Assembly (NCBI GenBank): GCA_018401235.1 | Contig: JAGYLC010000005.1 | Location: forward strand, 1-47,745 | Length of the DNA stretch: 47,745 nucleotides | Direction: 5' to 3' | DNA from: Kiritimatiellia bacterium | Lineage (GTDB): Bacteria; Verrucomicrobiota; Kiritimatiellia; SS1-B-03-39; UBA6053 | Shown: in pieces, positions 24,473 to 33,218 of the stretch | How positions within the stretch are numbered: position 1 is the first letter of the stretch | Layout: every line of letters begins with the position of its first letter | Made by a program: the position numbers and the translations under genes | The notes under the pieces: generated by a model | The model's database searches: none | What the model was told of the DNA's origin: nothing | The model's input: the letters and a program-made list of their open reading frames with translations, nothing else

Positions 24473-26935
24473 ATGCGCTTCGGGTCTCTCCTCTTCATCA
24501 TCCTACTTTCTCTCGCCGTGCGGGGAGGGAACGGGCTGGACACCCTTGAATTGGCGGAAATGGCCTTGAGGGACCGTATGACCGAATCCGCGGAAGCGCG
24601 GTTTGCGAAGTTGATAGAACAGGCAGAGGATCCGGTGCTACGGTTTCAGGGGGTATTGGGGCTGGCCCGTACCCGCCTCGCGCAAGGCCGGGTGGATGAG
24701 GCCTCCGAACTGCTGTCCGAATTGCCGCCCGCCCCGAATCACCTGTTGGGACATCGGGCAAATCTGTTGCGTGCAGATGCGGCTATTTTGCAGGGGGACG
24801 TGGAGCAGGCGGATGCGTTGTTGGCCATTACCCCCCCTCTATCGGGCCAGTGGGAGGTAATGCGTATTCGATTGTTGGCACGAAAGCACTTTTTGTCAGG
24901 GGATGTGGAGCGCGCGATTACGCTTTTGAAAGAGGAGAGGGATGAACCGACGTTGGTTCTGGAACATGCGGCGTTATTGTCCCGATCCGGCAGGGAAGAA
25001 GAGGCGATGGATCTGTGGAAGCACTTGTCGGAGGGTCCCCAAAATCGCATGGAAACTCAGAAAGGCCTGCTGGAAATGGCCAAATTTCATATGGCCCGTG
25101 AAGAGTGGACAGAGGCATCGGAGCTTCTGGACCGATTGATTCGTCAGGAAGGTGTTCGGGAGGAGTTGGAGACCGAGGTGTATCCGGTACTGATCCGAAG
25201 TCTGGAACAGGAGGGTGCGTATGAAAAAGCCGCCGCATACCTGCGGGCGTTTGAACAAAAAATCGGTGATGAGTCACTGAAGGGGCTCTTGCAGGCAAAA
25301 CGGGTTCAGAACCTGATTTTCGCGCGGGATTTAGAGGCGGCGGATCGTCACCTGCAAGAGTGGATTGCCTTGAGGGGGGATCAGCCGGAATTAGCGAAGG
25401 CGCAATTGCTGCTATCCAATACGTACATGGATCGAGGAAAATTGGAAGAAGCGAAAGAGGCCTACCAACGCTATTTATCTGTATTTACCGACCCGATGGG
25501 GAATCTCAAGGCCGAATCCGGTCTGGCCAAGGTCGAGGAGTTGCTAGGAAATTGGACGGAAGCCGAACGATTGTATGAACGGGCCTGGAAGGCTTCGTTG
25601 GAAGAGAGTGAACCCGCCCCGGCCCTGTTGGTGAAATGGGGGGATATGGCCCTGATCCGGGATCGAATAGAGGCGGCGATCGAACGCTATGAACTTTTTT
25701 TGGACCGCTACCCGGATCACGACCTTGCCCCCTTGGCCCAACTCCAGTTGTCTACTGCGATTGCCGCCACCCGCAATGTAACCGCGGCACTGGATTTGCT
25801 GGCCCAGCTTCGACTCAAATACCCGGGCACCGACTATGCGGAAAGAGCATTGTTGCATCGTGCGGTTTTGTTGGATCGCGCCCTGCGTCTGGAGCAGGCC
25901 CTGGGCGCTTACGACGCCTATTTGGAACGGCACCCGCAGGGCGCATTCGCAGTGGATGCGATGACCGACAAAGGGATCGCGGCCTATCGATTGGGATTGT
26001 TCGATTTGGCGTTGCGACTGTTCCGTCAGGTTCAGGAAACCTATCCCTCCCATGCCCGGGCCGAGCAGGCGGCCTCACTGATTGGGTGGTCGTATTATCT
26101 CAAAGGCATGGATTCGGAGGCACGCCGGGCCGGGGAGGCCTTTCTGACCCGGCATCCTGATTCCTCCTTCGCGCCGGAAGTTCGCTTCTGGCTGGCGGAA
26201 GTTTCGTATAATCAAGGGGAGTTCGAGAAAGCTTCAGAGGATTTTCTAATATTAACCCGCGAGGAATTTCCCGTGCCTTTGCGATCCAAAGCCCATTATT
26301 TGGCCGGGAGATCCTTATTGGCGGCGAAGAAACTCGAACCCGCCCTGGAACAGTTTATCAAGTCCAGATCCGTTCATCAGGATGCTCCCCACGCGGAAGA
26401 CGCCCTTTTTTATACCGGAGACGCATTAACCGAACTGGGGCGTTTCGATGAGGCCATCCTGATTTTCGACCAATTAATCAGAGCGTATCCTGATTCCTAT
26501 TTGGTTTACGCCGCCCGTGGGCGGATGGGAGACTGTCAATACACGCTGGGAGAAAAAGACCCTACCCGCTACCTGGAGGCTCTGAATACCTATAAATTGG
26601 TTGAGGAAAGCCAAGAAGCTACAATGGAACTGCGTATTCAGGCTATGTTTAAAATTGGACGCACCCTGAATGCGCTGGATCGAAGCGAAGAGGCTAGATC
26701 ACAGTTCCTGAAAATGCTGCACCTGTATATGCAACATCGCGGGCGTCTGGGAGCGGAGGCCGGGGCCTGGTTTGTGCGTGGTGTGGCGGAAACCGCACAG
26801 TCCTTTGAGCGCAAAGGGGAATACCGGGAGGCGATCAAAGTCTATCGGCTGCTGGTGGAGTCCGGCCTTCCCCAGGCGGGGGAGGGTGCACGCCGCATTG
26901 AGGATTTACGTCGGGAACATTTAATTTTATTTTAA
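24473..26935 (+). CDS. Exported tetratricopeptide repeat protein, head of ExbB/ExbD operon
   Basis: An 820-residue protein with a signal peptide (MRFGSLLFIILLSLAVRGG) and a body composed almost entirely of TPR-type helical pairs. Typical repeats are AKAQLLLSNTYMDRGKLEEA, PLAQLQLSTAIAATRNVTAA, FAVDAMTDKGIAAYRLGLFD and EDALFYTGDALTELGRFDEA. Spacing and acidic helices resemble YbgF/CpoB- and BamD-like periplasmic TPR proteins. The ATG at 24473 has AAGGA eight bases ahead; the longer open frame upstream covers the divergent gene. ExbB, ExbD and a TonB-like gene follow at 15, 0 and -11 bases, so it probably works with that energised complex. Confidence 0.85.
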   Translation: MRFGSLLFIILLSLAVRGGNGLDTLELAEMALRDRMTESAEARFAKLIEQAEDPVLRFQGVLGLARTRLAQGRVDEASELLSELPPAPNHLLGHRANLLRADAAILQGDVEQADALLAITPPLSGQWEVMRIRLLARKHFLSGDVERAITLLKEERDEPTLVLEHAALLSRSGREEEAMDLWKHLSEGPQNRMETQKGLLEMAKFHMAREEWTEASELLDRLIRQEGVREELETEVYPVLIRSLEQEGAYEKAAAYLRAFEQKIGDESLKGLLQAKRVQNLIFARDLEAADRHLQEWIALRGDQPELAKAQLLLSNTYMDRGKLEEAKEAYQRYLSVFTDPMGNLKAESGLAKVEELLGNWTEAERLYERAWKASLEESEPAPALLVKWGDMALIRDRIEAAIERYELFLDRYPDHDLAPLAQLQLSTAIAATRNVTAALDLLAQLRLKYPGTDYAERALLHRAVLLDRALRLEQALGAYDAYLERHPQGAFAVDAMTDKGIAAYRLGLFDLALRLFRQVQETYPSHARAEQAASLIGWSYYLKGMDSEARRAGEAFLTRHPDSSFAPEVRFWLAEVSYNQGEFEKASEDFLILTREEFPVPLRSKAHYLAGRSLLAAKKLEPALEQFIKSRSVHQDAPHAEDALFYTGDALTELGRFDEAILIFDQLIRAYPDSYLVYAARGRMGDCQYTLGEKDPTRYLEALNTYKLVEESQEATMELRIQAMFKIGRTLNALDRSEEARSQFLKMLHLYMQHRGRLGAEAGAWFVRGVAETAQSFERKGEYREAIKVYRLLVESGLPQAGEGARRIEDLRREHLILF

Positions 26936-26950
26936 GAGGAGAACACGGTT

Positions 26951-27577
26951 ATGTACGAAAATTTATTACAGGGTGGTCCGGTGGTGTGGGCGTTGTTTGG
27001 CGTGAGCCTGCTGGCATTATCACTGTTCCTGAACAAGCTTCTCGAGTTGCATCGCGCCCAGATCGACACCAATGATTTTCTGGTGGGGCTGTACAACGTA
27101 CTGCGCCGGGGAAATACGGTGGAGGCGGTCAGCAATTGCGAGGATACCCCCGGTCCGGTCGCGCAATTGGTGAGAGCGGCATTGTTGAAGGTGGATGAAC
27201 CTCCGGAGGAAATTGCCAAGGCCATCCAACAAGCTGGAATTTCCGAAATCCCCCGCTTGGAGCATCGGTTGAACCTGTTGGCCACTCTGGGGAAAATTGC
27301 TCCCATGTTGGGCCTGCTGGGAACCGTGCTTTCCATGATGGGTGCCCTCCAGGAAATGCACGCGCAGGCACCTCTCGCCCATTCCGGGGACCTGGCGCAG
27401 CATTTGTGGCAGGCGCTGTTGACTACCGCGATGGGATTGACCATCGCCATGCCCATTTACGCGGGCTATAATCTCTTGGTCAGCCGAATCGAATCCCTGG
27501 TGATGGATATGGAATTCGCCGCTTCCGATGTGCTGGCATTCCTGCATTCCAACCGCAAAATTCTGGGACAGGATTAA
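26951..27577 (+). CDS. exbB: MotA/TolQ/ExbB proton channel family protein
   Basis: A 208-residue inner-membrane protein with three helices: about 10-28 (VVWALFGVSLLALSLFL), 113-135, and 155-180. The segment LATLGKIAPMLGLLGTVLSMMGA is the TolQ/ExbB/MotA signature that forms the proton channel, and ALLTTAMGLTIAMPIYAGYN is the third helix. It pairs with the ExbD product of the next gene, sharing a stop/start junction (TAA directly followed by ATG). The ribosome site AGGAG is strong. Whether the complex drives TonB-type import or Tol-type envelope constriction cannot be told from this gene alone. Confidence 0.92.
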   Translation: MYENLLQGGPVVWALFGVSLLALSLFLNKLLELHRAQIDTNDFLVGLYNVLRRGNTVEAVSNCEDTPGPVAQLVRAALLKVDEPPEEIAKAIQQAGISEIPRLEHRLNLLATLGKIAPMLGLLGTVLSMMGALQEMHAQAPLAHSGDLAQHLWQALLTTAMGLTIAMPIYAGYNLLVSRIESLVMDMEFAASDVLAFLHSNRKILGQD

Positions 27578-28063
27578 ATGAAACATTCGGATATCGCCCA
27601 TTATCGCCAATTAAACAGCCTTCGCCGACGGTTTATGAGCCGGGGGCGACGCTTCCCCCCGTCGATCGAACCCGCAGCGATGGTGGATGTGGTATTACTG
27701 GTGCTGATGTTTTTTATGATCAGTTCCTCGTATGTCACCCGCCCGGGGGTGGAAATTTCCCTTCCCCGGATAGACCAGAGTAACGGATTGCAAATGAATG
27801 CGCTGGTGGTGACGCTTACCCGCAACAATCTGGTCTTTTTCAATGACCAGCGGATCGAGTTGGATCGGCTGCCCCAAGCGCTCTCCCGGGCCAAAGTTGA
27901 ACACCCGGATGTGCCATTGGTAATTGAAGCTGATGAGCAGGTGCCGGTTTCGATGCAGATGCAGGTGGTGAGAGACGCCACCCGGGCGGGGATTGAACAC
28001 ATCAATCTGGCCACCCGTGGGGGGGGCTCGGGAGCCGAAAGGATCGAAGTGCATGAGCGTTAG
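27578..28063 (+). CDS. exbD: ExbD/TolR family biopolymer transport protein
   Basis: A 161-residue protein with one N-terminal membrane helix (about 28-48, MVDVVLLVLMFFMISSSYV) that includes the proton-accepting aspartate of the MVDVVLLVLMFF motif, and a periplasmic domain with the ExbD pattern PLVIEADEQVPVSMQMQVV and a final INLATRGGG. It directly follows ExbB. The periplasmic domain would contact peptidoglycan or the TonB-like partner encoded next. Confidence 0.92.
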   Translation: MKHSDIAHYRQLNSLRRRFMSRGRRFPPSIEPAAMVDVVLLVLMFFMISSSYVTRPGVEISLPRIDQSNGLQMNALVVTLTRNNLVFFNDQRIELDRLPQALSRAKVEHPDVPLVIEADEQVPVSMQMQVVRDATRAGIEHINLATRGGGSGAERIEVHER

Positions 28064-28748
28064 ATTTTCGGAGGGTAAATCAATAATTACTCCCTGGGGA
28101 CTTCCCGTCCTGTCGATGGCGTTCGCCCTGCTGGTGCACGCGATGTGGCTGGTAATGCCCCAACCCTGGATTTCTCCGGTGGAATCGGGTAAACCGGTAC
28201 GGTTGGTGGCCTATTCCAATTTGGACTCCCAAGTATGGTCCCCCACCTTGTTTTCGCTTCCGTCCAGCCTGGGATTTTCGGGGGTGATGAGGCAACGTAC
28301 GTCCAGCGTGGTTCCACCTCTTAAAACGCCTTTGAAGGTCACCATGCCCTATGATTTTCAGCCGCGGACCTATTTCAAGAGTCACGAAATAACCTTGCCG
28401 GATCCGGCGGAGGCTTTTCAGTCGACATCGAGTGAAATTCCAGGCCCCTCTCCGGTTACCGTGAGAGAATCCCGATGGATTTTGCGTAATCTGGGGGGCG
28501 ATATTAAAATCGAGTTGACCCGCCAGCCACCTGCGGTTTCAAGCGGAAAACCGTTGGTTATGACCGGCGTTCTCGAATTTGACGCCGCAGGGCAGGTGAA
28601 GTCTCTGATTGTGGATCCGGAGCTTCCCCCGGAGCCATGGCGCAGTGAAATGCTTCATTCTCTCCGCCGCGCCCGAATTCCGCGCGGGGTTGGTCCGGTT
28701 TCGATCCGTTTTCGTTTTGGGTATGAACGAGGAGGGGCGGACGCATGA
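28053..28748 (+). CDS. TonB-like energy transducer candidate
   Basis: A 231-residue protein with a single N-terminal membrane helix (about 15-33, LPVLSMAFALLVHAMWLVM) and a periplasmic part ending in a compact domain (GVLEFDAAGQVKSLIVD, LHSLRRARIPRG, VSIRFRFGYERGG). Topology, position after exbB/exbD and the C-terminal alpha/beta pattern fit TonB, but there is no Pro-Glu/Pro-Lys spacer and the classic YP motif is missing, so the call rests mainly on context. The ATG at 28053 overlaps exbD by 11 bases. A longer frame from 27993 lies within exbD. Confidence 0.6.
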   Translation: MSVRFSEGKSIITPWGLPVLSMAFALLVHAMWLVMPQPWISPVESGKPVRLVAYSNLDSQVWSPTLFSLPSSLGFSGVMRQRTSSVVPPLKTPLKVTMPYDFQPRTYFKSHEITLPDPAEAFQSTSSEIPGPSPVTVRESRWILRNLGGDIKIELTRQPPAVSSGKPLVMTGVLEFDAAGQVKSLIVDPELPPEPWRSEMLHSLRRARIPRGVGPVSIRFRFGYERGGADA

Positions 28749-28972
28749 CCTACAGTATCGAGGATGTGTTTTTGATCCCCCTCTTCCTCCAGTTTCTGGC
28801 GCTGATGTTCCTGGGCTGGCGATATCGCCGGAGGGGTTATCACGATCTCCGCGCCCCCAAAGCCCATATTTTCCGTTGCAGCCAGTGTCGGCACATCTAC
28901 ATCGACAACCGGCGGGTACCCCTGTCCAAATGCACCAAATGCAATACCTTGAACGAAATGATCCGCCGCTGA
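28745..28972 (+). CDS. Small membrane-anchored zinc-ribbon protein
   Basis: A 75-residue protein with one N-terminal helix (about 7-25, DVFLIPLFLQFLALMFLGW), a basic stop-transfer stretch (RYRRRGYHD) and a zinc-ribbon-like knuckle pair, CSQC at 45-48 and CTKC at 63-66. The basic region suggests the ribbon stays in the cytosol. It overlaps the TonB-like gene by ATGA and ends the operon, directly before the fold-back repeat. I know of no described function for such a protein in Ton systems. Confidence 0.72.
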   Translation: MTYSIEDVFLIPLFLQFLALMFLGWRYRRRGYHDLRAPKAHIFRCSQCRHIYIDNRRVPLSKCTKCNTLNEMIRR

Positions 28973-28975
28973 TGG

Positions 28976-29313
28976 GGCCCAGACCTCAGTTTGAAAAGTG
29001 TTTTGACCGAAAGGTATCGCAGATTTAAATGAGTCTTTATGATCAACTTCCAAACTCTGAGCTCGCTCGGAGTGCGGAGAAATTCACTTCACGATACCGC
29101 CCTCATCTCTTCACTCACGCCGCCGGTAGCTTCCCGCAAGGGAAGCTACCGTGGCGGCGGGGTGGGTGGGGCGGGTGTGTGGTACGGGCGAATTCCTGTA
29201 TTGAATCTCTCCGCACCCCGAGCAAGCTCGGGGTTTGGTGTACTCTTTGAACACCCATTTGGATTTGCGATGGAATTTTGTAAAATCCCACCTCAAACTG
29301 AGGTCTGGGGGCC
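28976..29313. repeat. Fold-back (long inverted repeat) element, copy A
   Basis: An imperfect palindrome of about 340 bases that fills most of the gap between the zinc-ribbon gene and rnc. The outermost arms are GGCCCAGACCTCAGTTTGA (28976-28994) and its complement at 29293-29313. Inside lie weaker arms around 29017-29035 and 29247-29273, then a core at 29045-29238 with ends AACTTCCAAACTCTGAGCTC and GGGTTTGG. The core matches copy B at 45731-45833. A further hairpin has landed in the core. No gene of its own is present. The remaining bases to 29488 hold only a small hairpin (GCCGGACAA with TTGTCCGGC, 29424-29473). Confidence 0.8.
29118..29159. repeat. Nested hairpin element inside the fold-back repeat
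   Basis: A near-perfect hairpin, CGCCGCC-GGTAGCTTCCC-GCAA-GGGAAGCTACC-GTGGCGGCG, with a four-base loop. It lies within about 80 bases that are present in copy A of the fold-back element but missing in copy B, so it looks like a separate REP-type insertion. Confidence 0.75.
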
Positions 29314-29488
29314 GGGAGTCCCAACTCGGATTTAGGGCTCGTCCTGAAATTAGTGTCGAAAGATAGGTCCCAGCCGAAAGTATTTTGTGGAAGGCGACAA
29401 TAAAGTGTAGGACCACGGATGACCTTGCCGGACAATGGATGGAAGAGAAGTAAAACCTATCTGTTGTCCGGCGAAGCGATCCGTTGGT

Positions 29489-30211
29489 TTATATGGCGTG
29501 ATCGGTTGAACTCATAACTTGTAGTGCTTTTGCCGCGGCTTGGGCTTCGGCGGCGCGTTTGCTGGGGGCGGATCCGCGGGCGAGTTCCTGCTGATTCCAG
29601 TAGACGGCGGCTTCGTATTGGCGGTCGTGGGCGGGTCCGCTTTCGCCGACGATTTGGTACACCGGCGCGTCTTTGCCCTGTCGCTGCAACATCTCCTGCA
29701 GGCTCCCTTTGGGATTGTCGCGTTCCACCTGCATTTCTTTTTCCGTGAGCAAGCTGTGCAGGCGCGGTTCAAAATGGCGGGAGAAAAATTTGCGGCAGGC
29801 ATTCATGCCGCCGTCCTGGAAGATGGCTCCGATCACCGCCTCTACCGCATCCGCAATATTGGATTCGCGTTCCGCGCCTCCAGACTGGGCCTCGCCTTTT
29901 CCGAGACGAAGCAGGTCCCCAAGTTCCCAGGAAACGCCCACTTCCGCCAATCCGCTGCGGTTGGTGATCATGCTGCGGAATTTGGTCATGGTGCCTTCAT
30001 CCAGCGCGGGTTCGAGGGTATAGAGACACTCGGCGGTGAGCAGACCGATCACGGCATCGCCTAGAAATTCCAGGCGCTGGTTGTCTCTTTGCTCCGCGCG
30101 GTCGCCCTCGTGTCGATAACTGGGATGGGTGAGGGCGGTCTCAATCCAGTGACGGCGTTTAAAGCTGTAGCCAATCTTTTTTTGGAAACGTTTGAGGGGC
30201 GTTGAGATCAT
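29489..30211 (-). CDS. rnc: Ribonuclease III
   Basis: RNase III cuts double-stranded RNA, including rRNA precursors. The 240-residue protein has the signature QRLEFLGDAVIG (45-56) with the catalytic Glu and Asp, the second acidic pair in NIADAVEAVIGAIF, and a C-terminal dsRNA-binding domain (NPKGSLQEMLQRQG through SKRAAEAQAAAKAL). Length and domain order are normal. It is the last gene of a five-gene minus-strand series, 19 bases after the recombinase gene. Confidence 0.96.
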   Translation of the reverse strand: MISTPLKRFQKKIGYSFKRRHWIETALTHPSYRHEGDRAEQRDNQRLEFLGDAVIGLLTAECLYTLEPALDEGTMTKFRSMITNRSGLAEVGVSWELGDLLRLGKGEAQSGGAERESNIADAVEAVIGAIFQDGGMNACRKFFSRHFEPRLHSLLTEKEMQVERDNPKGSLQEMLQRQGKDAPVYQIVGESGPAHDRQYEAAVYWNQQELARGSAPSKRAAEAQAAAKALQVMSSTDHAI

Positions 30212-30230
30212 GAGGGAATTCGGGTGGGGG

Positions 30231-31124
30231 TCAGGCCCGGGGATGGAAAGACTGGTGGACCTGTTTGAGGCGTTGCTGATCGACGTGGGTGTAGATTTGG
30301 GTGGTGCTGATATCGGCGTGGCCGAGCATTTCCTGAATGGTGCGGAGGGGGGCGCCCGCAGAGAGTAGGTGGCTGGCGAAGCTGTGACGCAGACAGTGGG
30401 GATGCAGGGTGTGAGGCAGATTGGCCTCGGCGGCCAGTTCGCGAATCAATTGCCAGATCCGGGCGCGGGTGAGAGGACGCCCATTCATGGAGAGAAACAC
30501 ATGGGTCCCCGATAGCGACGCATCCTGCACTAATCCGGGCCTGACGACTTCCAGATACTCACGCACCAAACGTCCGGCACTTTTGGCTACAGGCACCAAT
30601 CGTTCCTTGCGTCCTTTGCCGGTTACGCGGATATACCCGTCATCGAAATGGAGCTGGTTCAGTTGCAGATTCACCAATTCGCTGACCCGGAGTCCGCTGG
30701 CGTACATCAGCTCCAGCATAGCCCGGTCCCGTTGACCTTTTGCGGTCTTTTTGTTTGGAGCCTTCAACAGGCGTTCCACCGCGTCCGGAGATAAAATTTC
30801 CGGAAGATGCCGCCAGAGTCTGGGGCTGTCCAGACATTCGGTCAAATCCGTTTGAATCAGATTTTCGGTGGCGAGAAAGCGAAAAAACATTTTCACCGCG
30901 ACCAGGCGGCGGGCGATGGTGGTGGGTTGCAGGCCCCGTTTGCGGCCGTCCATAAGAAATCCGGTGAAGCGGCTTCGGTCCACCTTGGATAAATCTGCCT
31001 GTTCCTCAGGGGTCAACCAGTCTTGGAAGGCTTTTAGATCCCCCGCATAGGCACTGCCGGTTTCCGGAGAAAGGCCCCGTTCGATCAGCAGCGAATCCAG
31101 AAAAAGGGTGATCAGCTCTTGCAT
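30231..31124 (-). CDS. xerD: Tyrosine recombinase XerC/XerD
   Basis: A 297-residue site-specific recombinase that resolves chromosome dimers at dif together with a partner. The N-terminal SAM-like domain starts FLDSLLIERGLSPETGSAYA. The catalytic domain has Arg146 (YASGLRVSELVNLQ), a lysine in TGKGRKERLVPV, the HxxR pair in HCLRHSFASHLL, and LGHADISTTQIYTH with the second histidine and the nucleophilic tyrosine. XerD-like length; XerC cannot be excluded. Its position inside an operon with rnc argues for the housekeeping enzyme rather than a mobile integrase. Confidence 0.9.
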   Translation of the reverse strand: MQELITLFLDSLLIERGLSPETGSAYAGDLKAFQDWLTPEEQADLSKVDRSRFTGFLMDGRKRGLQPTTIARRLVAVKMFFRFLATENLIQTDLTECLDSPRLWRHLPEILSPDAVERLLKAPNKKTAKGQRDRAMLELMYASGLRVSELVNLQLNQLHFDDGYIRVTGKGRKERLVPVAKSAGRLVREYLEVVRPGLVQDASLSGTHVFLSMNGRPLTRARIWQLIRELAAEANLPHTLHPHCLRHSFASHLLSAGAPLRTIQEMLGHADISTTQIYTHVDQQRLKQVHQSFHPRA

Positions 31125-31130
31125 GAACCT

Positions 31131-33194
31131 TCAGGGTTGCCAGAGCGCGATGGCATTTTTGCCCCGAGCCCTGTAGGCGGGCAGTTCCTCACCGTATTCG
31201 CGAATAAATTCATTCATGGCCTCCACCGCTTCCTGAATCTGGCCCAACTTGGCATGGGCCTGGGCCACATTCCAGCGAGCCTTGTACAAATAGGCATCCG
31301 GGTCTAATTCGATGGCCCGGATATAGTCATCCAACGCTGCCGGGTAGTCTCCGTTATGATAATGGATATTTCCACGCTGAAAATAATACTGATTTCGACG
31401 GGATTCGGCCCTGGACAGCTCAATCAGACGCGTGTACGCCGCTTTCGACTCTTCGAGATTTCCAATGGTGTAGAGGGTCTCGGCGAATCCGGATTCCAGA
31501 CGTTCCTCCGCGTGATTGAAATCGGGGCGGGTGGCGAAATAAATTCCAAAACCGGCGGGAAGCAGCAGCAAAATAGCGGCGGCGGTTCCCAGGAGGACGG
31601 AACGGTGTTTTTCCAGAGTGCGTACCCAGGCCGGATAGCGTTCCAGATTGGGATTGATTTTATGGGCGTACGGAATCAATCGAATAAACAAGGCGGCGGT
31701 GGAGGGGTCCGAAAAGGAGGGGTCTCCTTCCACAGCCCGATGCCAGTCGGCGGAAAGCACGGCAGAAGATTCCGCCGGAAGTGTGGAGAGCAGGGGCAAG
31801 AACAGATGCTGGGTGCCCATACGAACCGGAGGCGGAATCGGATCGTCTTTTTTTTGCTGCCACTGGCGGATACCATTGAAATCCCGTAGGTCTTCCGGCG
31901 CGTGCAGACATTGTCGCAACTGACGGATTTTTTCCTTGTCCGGGTTCTTCCACAACAGGGGAATCAGGGAGGCGACACTCACCCGTCCGGCCCATTCCTC
32001 CTGGACAGTTTTGTCCAGAAGCCGCTTTCGTTTCTCGGACCAGAAGTCGTTCCAGATTCGGTGGGTCAATTGATCCCGTTCGGAGCGAAAAAGCACGTTT
32101 GACCCGGGGTCGGCGGAAGCACAGGTTTCCATTTCCAGTACCAGCAAGGCGGCCAGATCGAATTGAATCAGTTCCGTCGGGTCCGTGATTTCCGGCGTGA
32201 AGGCACGGTCGGGATCCGGCCAGACCGGAAGGGCATCCTTTTCGGGAAGAAACCCTTCAAGGTGTGCCCGGCAACGATCCAGAAAGGACCTTTGCAGGTC
32301 GGTGGATGCTTTCAGTGCAGGCAGTCGCAGCAGATGGTGGGCGATCGTGGGTAAAGCGGGCGCGGTTGAGGTATCCGAAGAGGAATCGACGCTATAGACC
32401 GCATTCCACCCTCCGGTCCCGGATGTGGGAAGGGAGACCAGTGTTTGAATCAGCTCCGGCACGAGATCCGGCCTGAACAATGACAGGGCGGGAATCACCG
32501 CGCAGCACAGTTCCATCGACATTCCTCTTGCTTCCAAGGTATCATCCCGAATCCAGGGACCCGTGAAAGGGCCCCTGGCGGGTTCGAGCACATCTAAAAG
32601 TCGTTCAATCGCGATGCCGGTGAGGGAATGGTGAAATTCCGCCGGTAACCGATCCAACCACTGGGACCGCTTTTTAAATTCCAGAGTCAGCAGCGTTTCC
32701 AGGTGTTCCGCTTGTACCGCGTTTTCCTTTAAGCGGGCTGCCAGTGCGTCGGTGGTGCCGGATTGAATTCCCAGGACAAAGAAGATCGAGTCCCCAACCG
32801 GTTGTTGCAAGAGGCCCACCACATCCTGATCGAAGCGCAGAATCTGTAGGTCTCCCTCATGTTCGACCGCCCGGTCGGCGGCGAACAGTTCGGGCCGGGC
32901 CCTGGCCGGAATTTTACCGATAACCAACCCGGGCGCCAGGTGGAGCAATTTGTAGGTTTGGCCATTTGAAAAGGTGAACTCAAAGCCTTGGTGCAGGAGC
33001 AGCATCGATTCTTCTTCAATATCCACTCCCAGTCCAGGGTCGAACCTCCAGCTGCCCTCGCGTGCTTTCAGGGAGCCGTGAGAACTGTGGGTTAGAAAAC
33101 GGTGTCGGAGAGACTCGGCGCGGTCATCCGACAGGGGGCCAAAGGGAAAATTCTCAATCCAATTGGGTGAATAGCTTTGGGTGTCAAAAATCAA
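31131..33194 (-). CDS. Glycosidase-like (alpha/alpha toroid) protein fused to a membrane helix and TPRs
   Basis: A 687-residue protein of unusual make-up. Residues 1 to about 190 form a beta-rich domain; about 200-510 resemble the (alpha/alpha)6 barrel of MGH1/GH63-type glycosidases (GTGGWNAVYSVDSSSD, IQFDLAALLVLEMETCA, IWNDFWSEKRKRLLDK, RVSVASLIPLLW). A single helix (about 527-549) is followed by two or three TPRs (YYFQRGNIHYHNGDYPAALD, YLYKARWNVAQAHAKLGQIQ). The start is TTG with AGGA eleven bases ahead. Catalytic acids are not obvious, so it may bind glycans rather than cut them. It follows the NMP-kinase gene after 24 bases and precedes xerD by six. Confidence 0.62.
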   Translation of the reverse strand: MIFDTQSYSPNWIENFPFGPLSDDRAESLRHRFLTHSSHGSLKAREGSWRFDPGLGVDIEEESMLLLHQGFEFTFSNGQTYKLLHLAPGLVIGKIPARARPELFAADRAVEHEGDLQILRFDQDVVGLLQQPVGDSIFFVLGIQSGTTDALAARLKENAVQAEHLETLLTLEFKKRSQWLDRLPAEFHHSLTGIAIERLLDVLEPARGPFTGPWIRDDTLEARGMSMELCCAVIPALSLFRPDLVPELIQTLVSLPTSGTGGWNAVYSVDSSSDTSTAPALPTIAHHLLRLPALKASTDLQRSFLDRCRAHLEGFLPEKDALPVWPDPDRAFTPEITDPTELIQFDLAALLVLEMETCASADPGSNVLFRSERDQLTHRIWNDFWSEKRKRLLDKTVQEEWAGRVSVASLIPLLWKNPDKEKIRQLRQCLHAPEDLRDFNGIRQWQQKKDDPIPPPVRMGTQHLFLPLLSTLPAESSAVLSADWHRAVEGDPSFSDPSTAALFIRLIPYAHKINPNLERYPAWVRTLEKHRSVLLGTAAAILLLLPAGFGIYFATRPDFNHAEERLESGFAETLYTIGNLEESKAAYTRLIELSRAESRRNQYYFQRGNIHYHNGDYPAALDDYIRAIELDPDAYLYKARWNVAQAHAKLGQIQEAVEAMNEFIREYGEELPAYRARGKNAIALWQP

Positions 33195-33218
33195 AATAGG
33201 GTCCTGTGGGGTGTCGGA

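Noticed and set aside
26951-28063. Flagellar MotA/MotB pair
   Set aside because: The second protein has ExbD features and no OmpA-like peptidoglycan domain, and no flagellar genes are near.
29115-29435. Open frame of 106 codons in the fold-back repeat
   Set aside because: It follows the palindrome and ends with it; no ribosome site and no protein-like composition.
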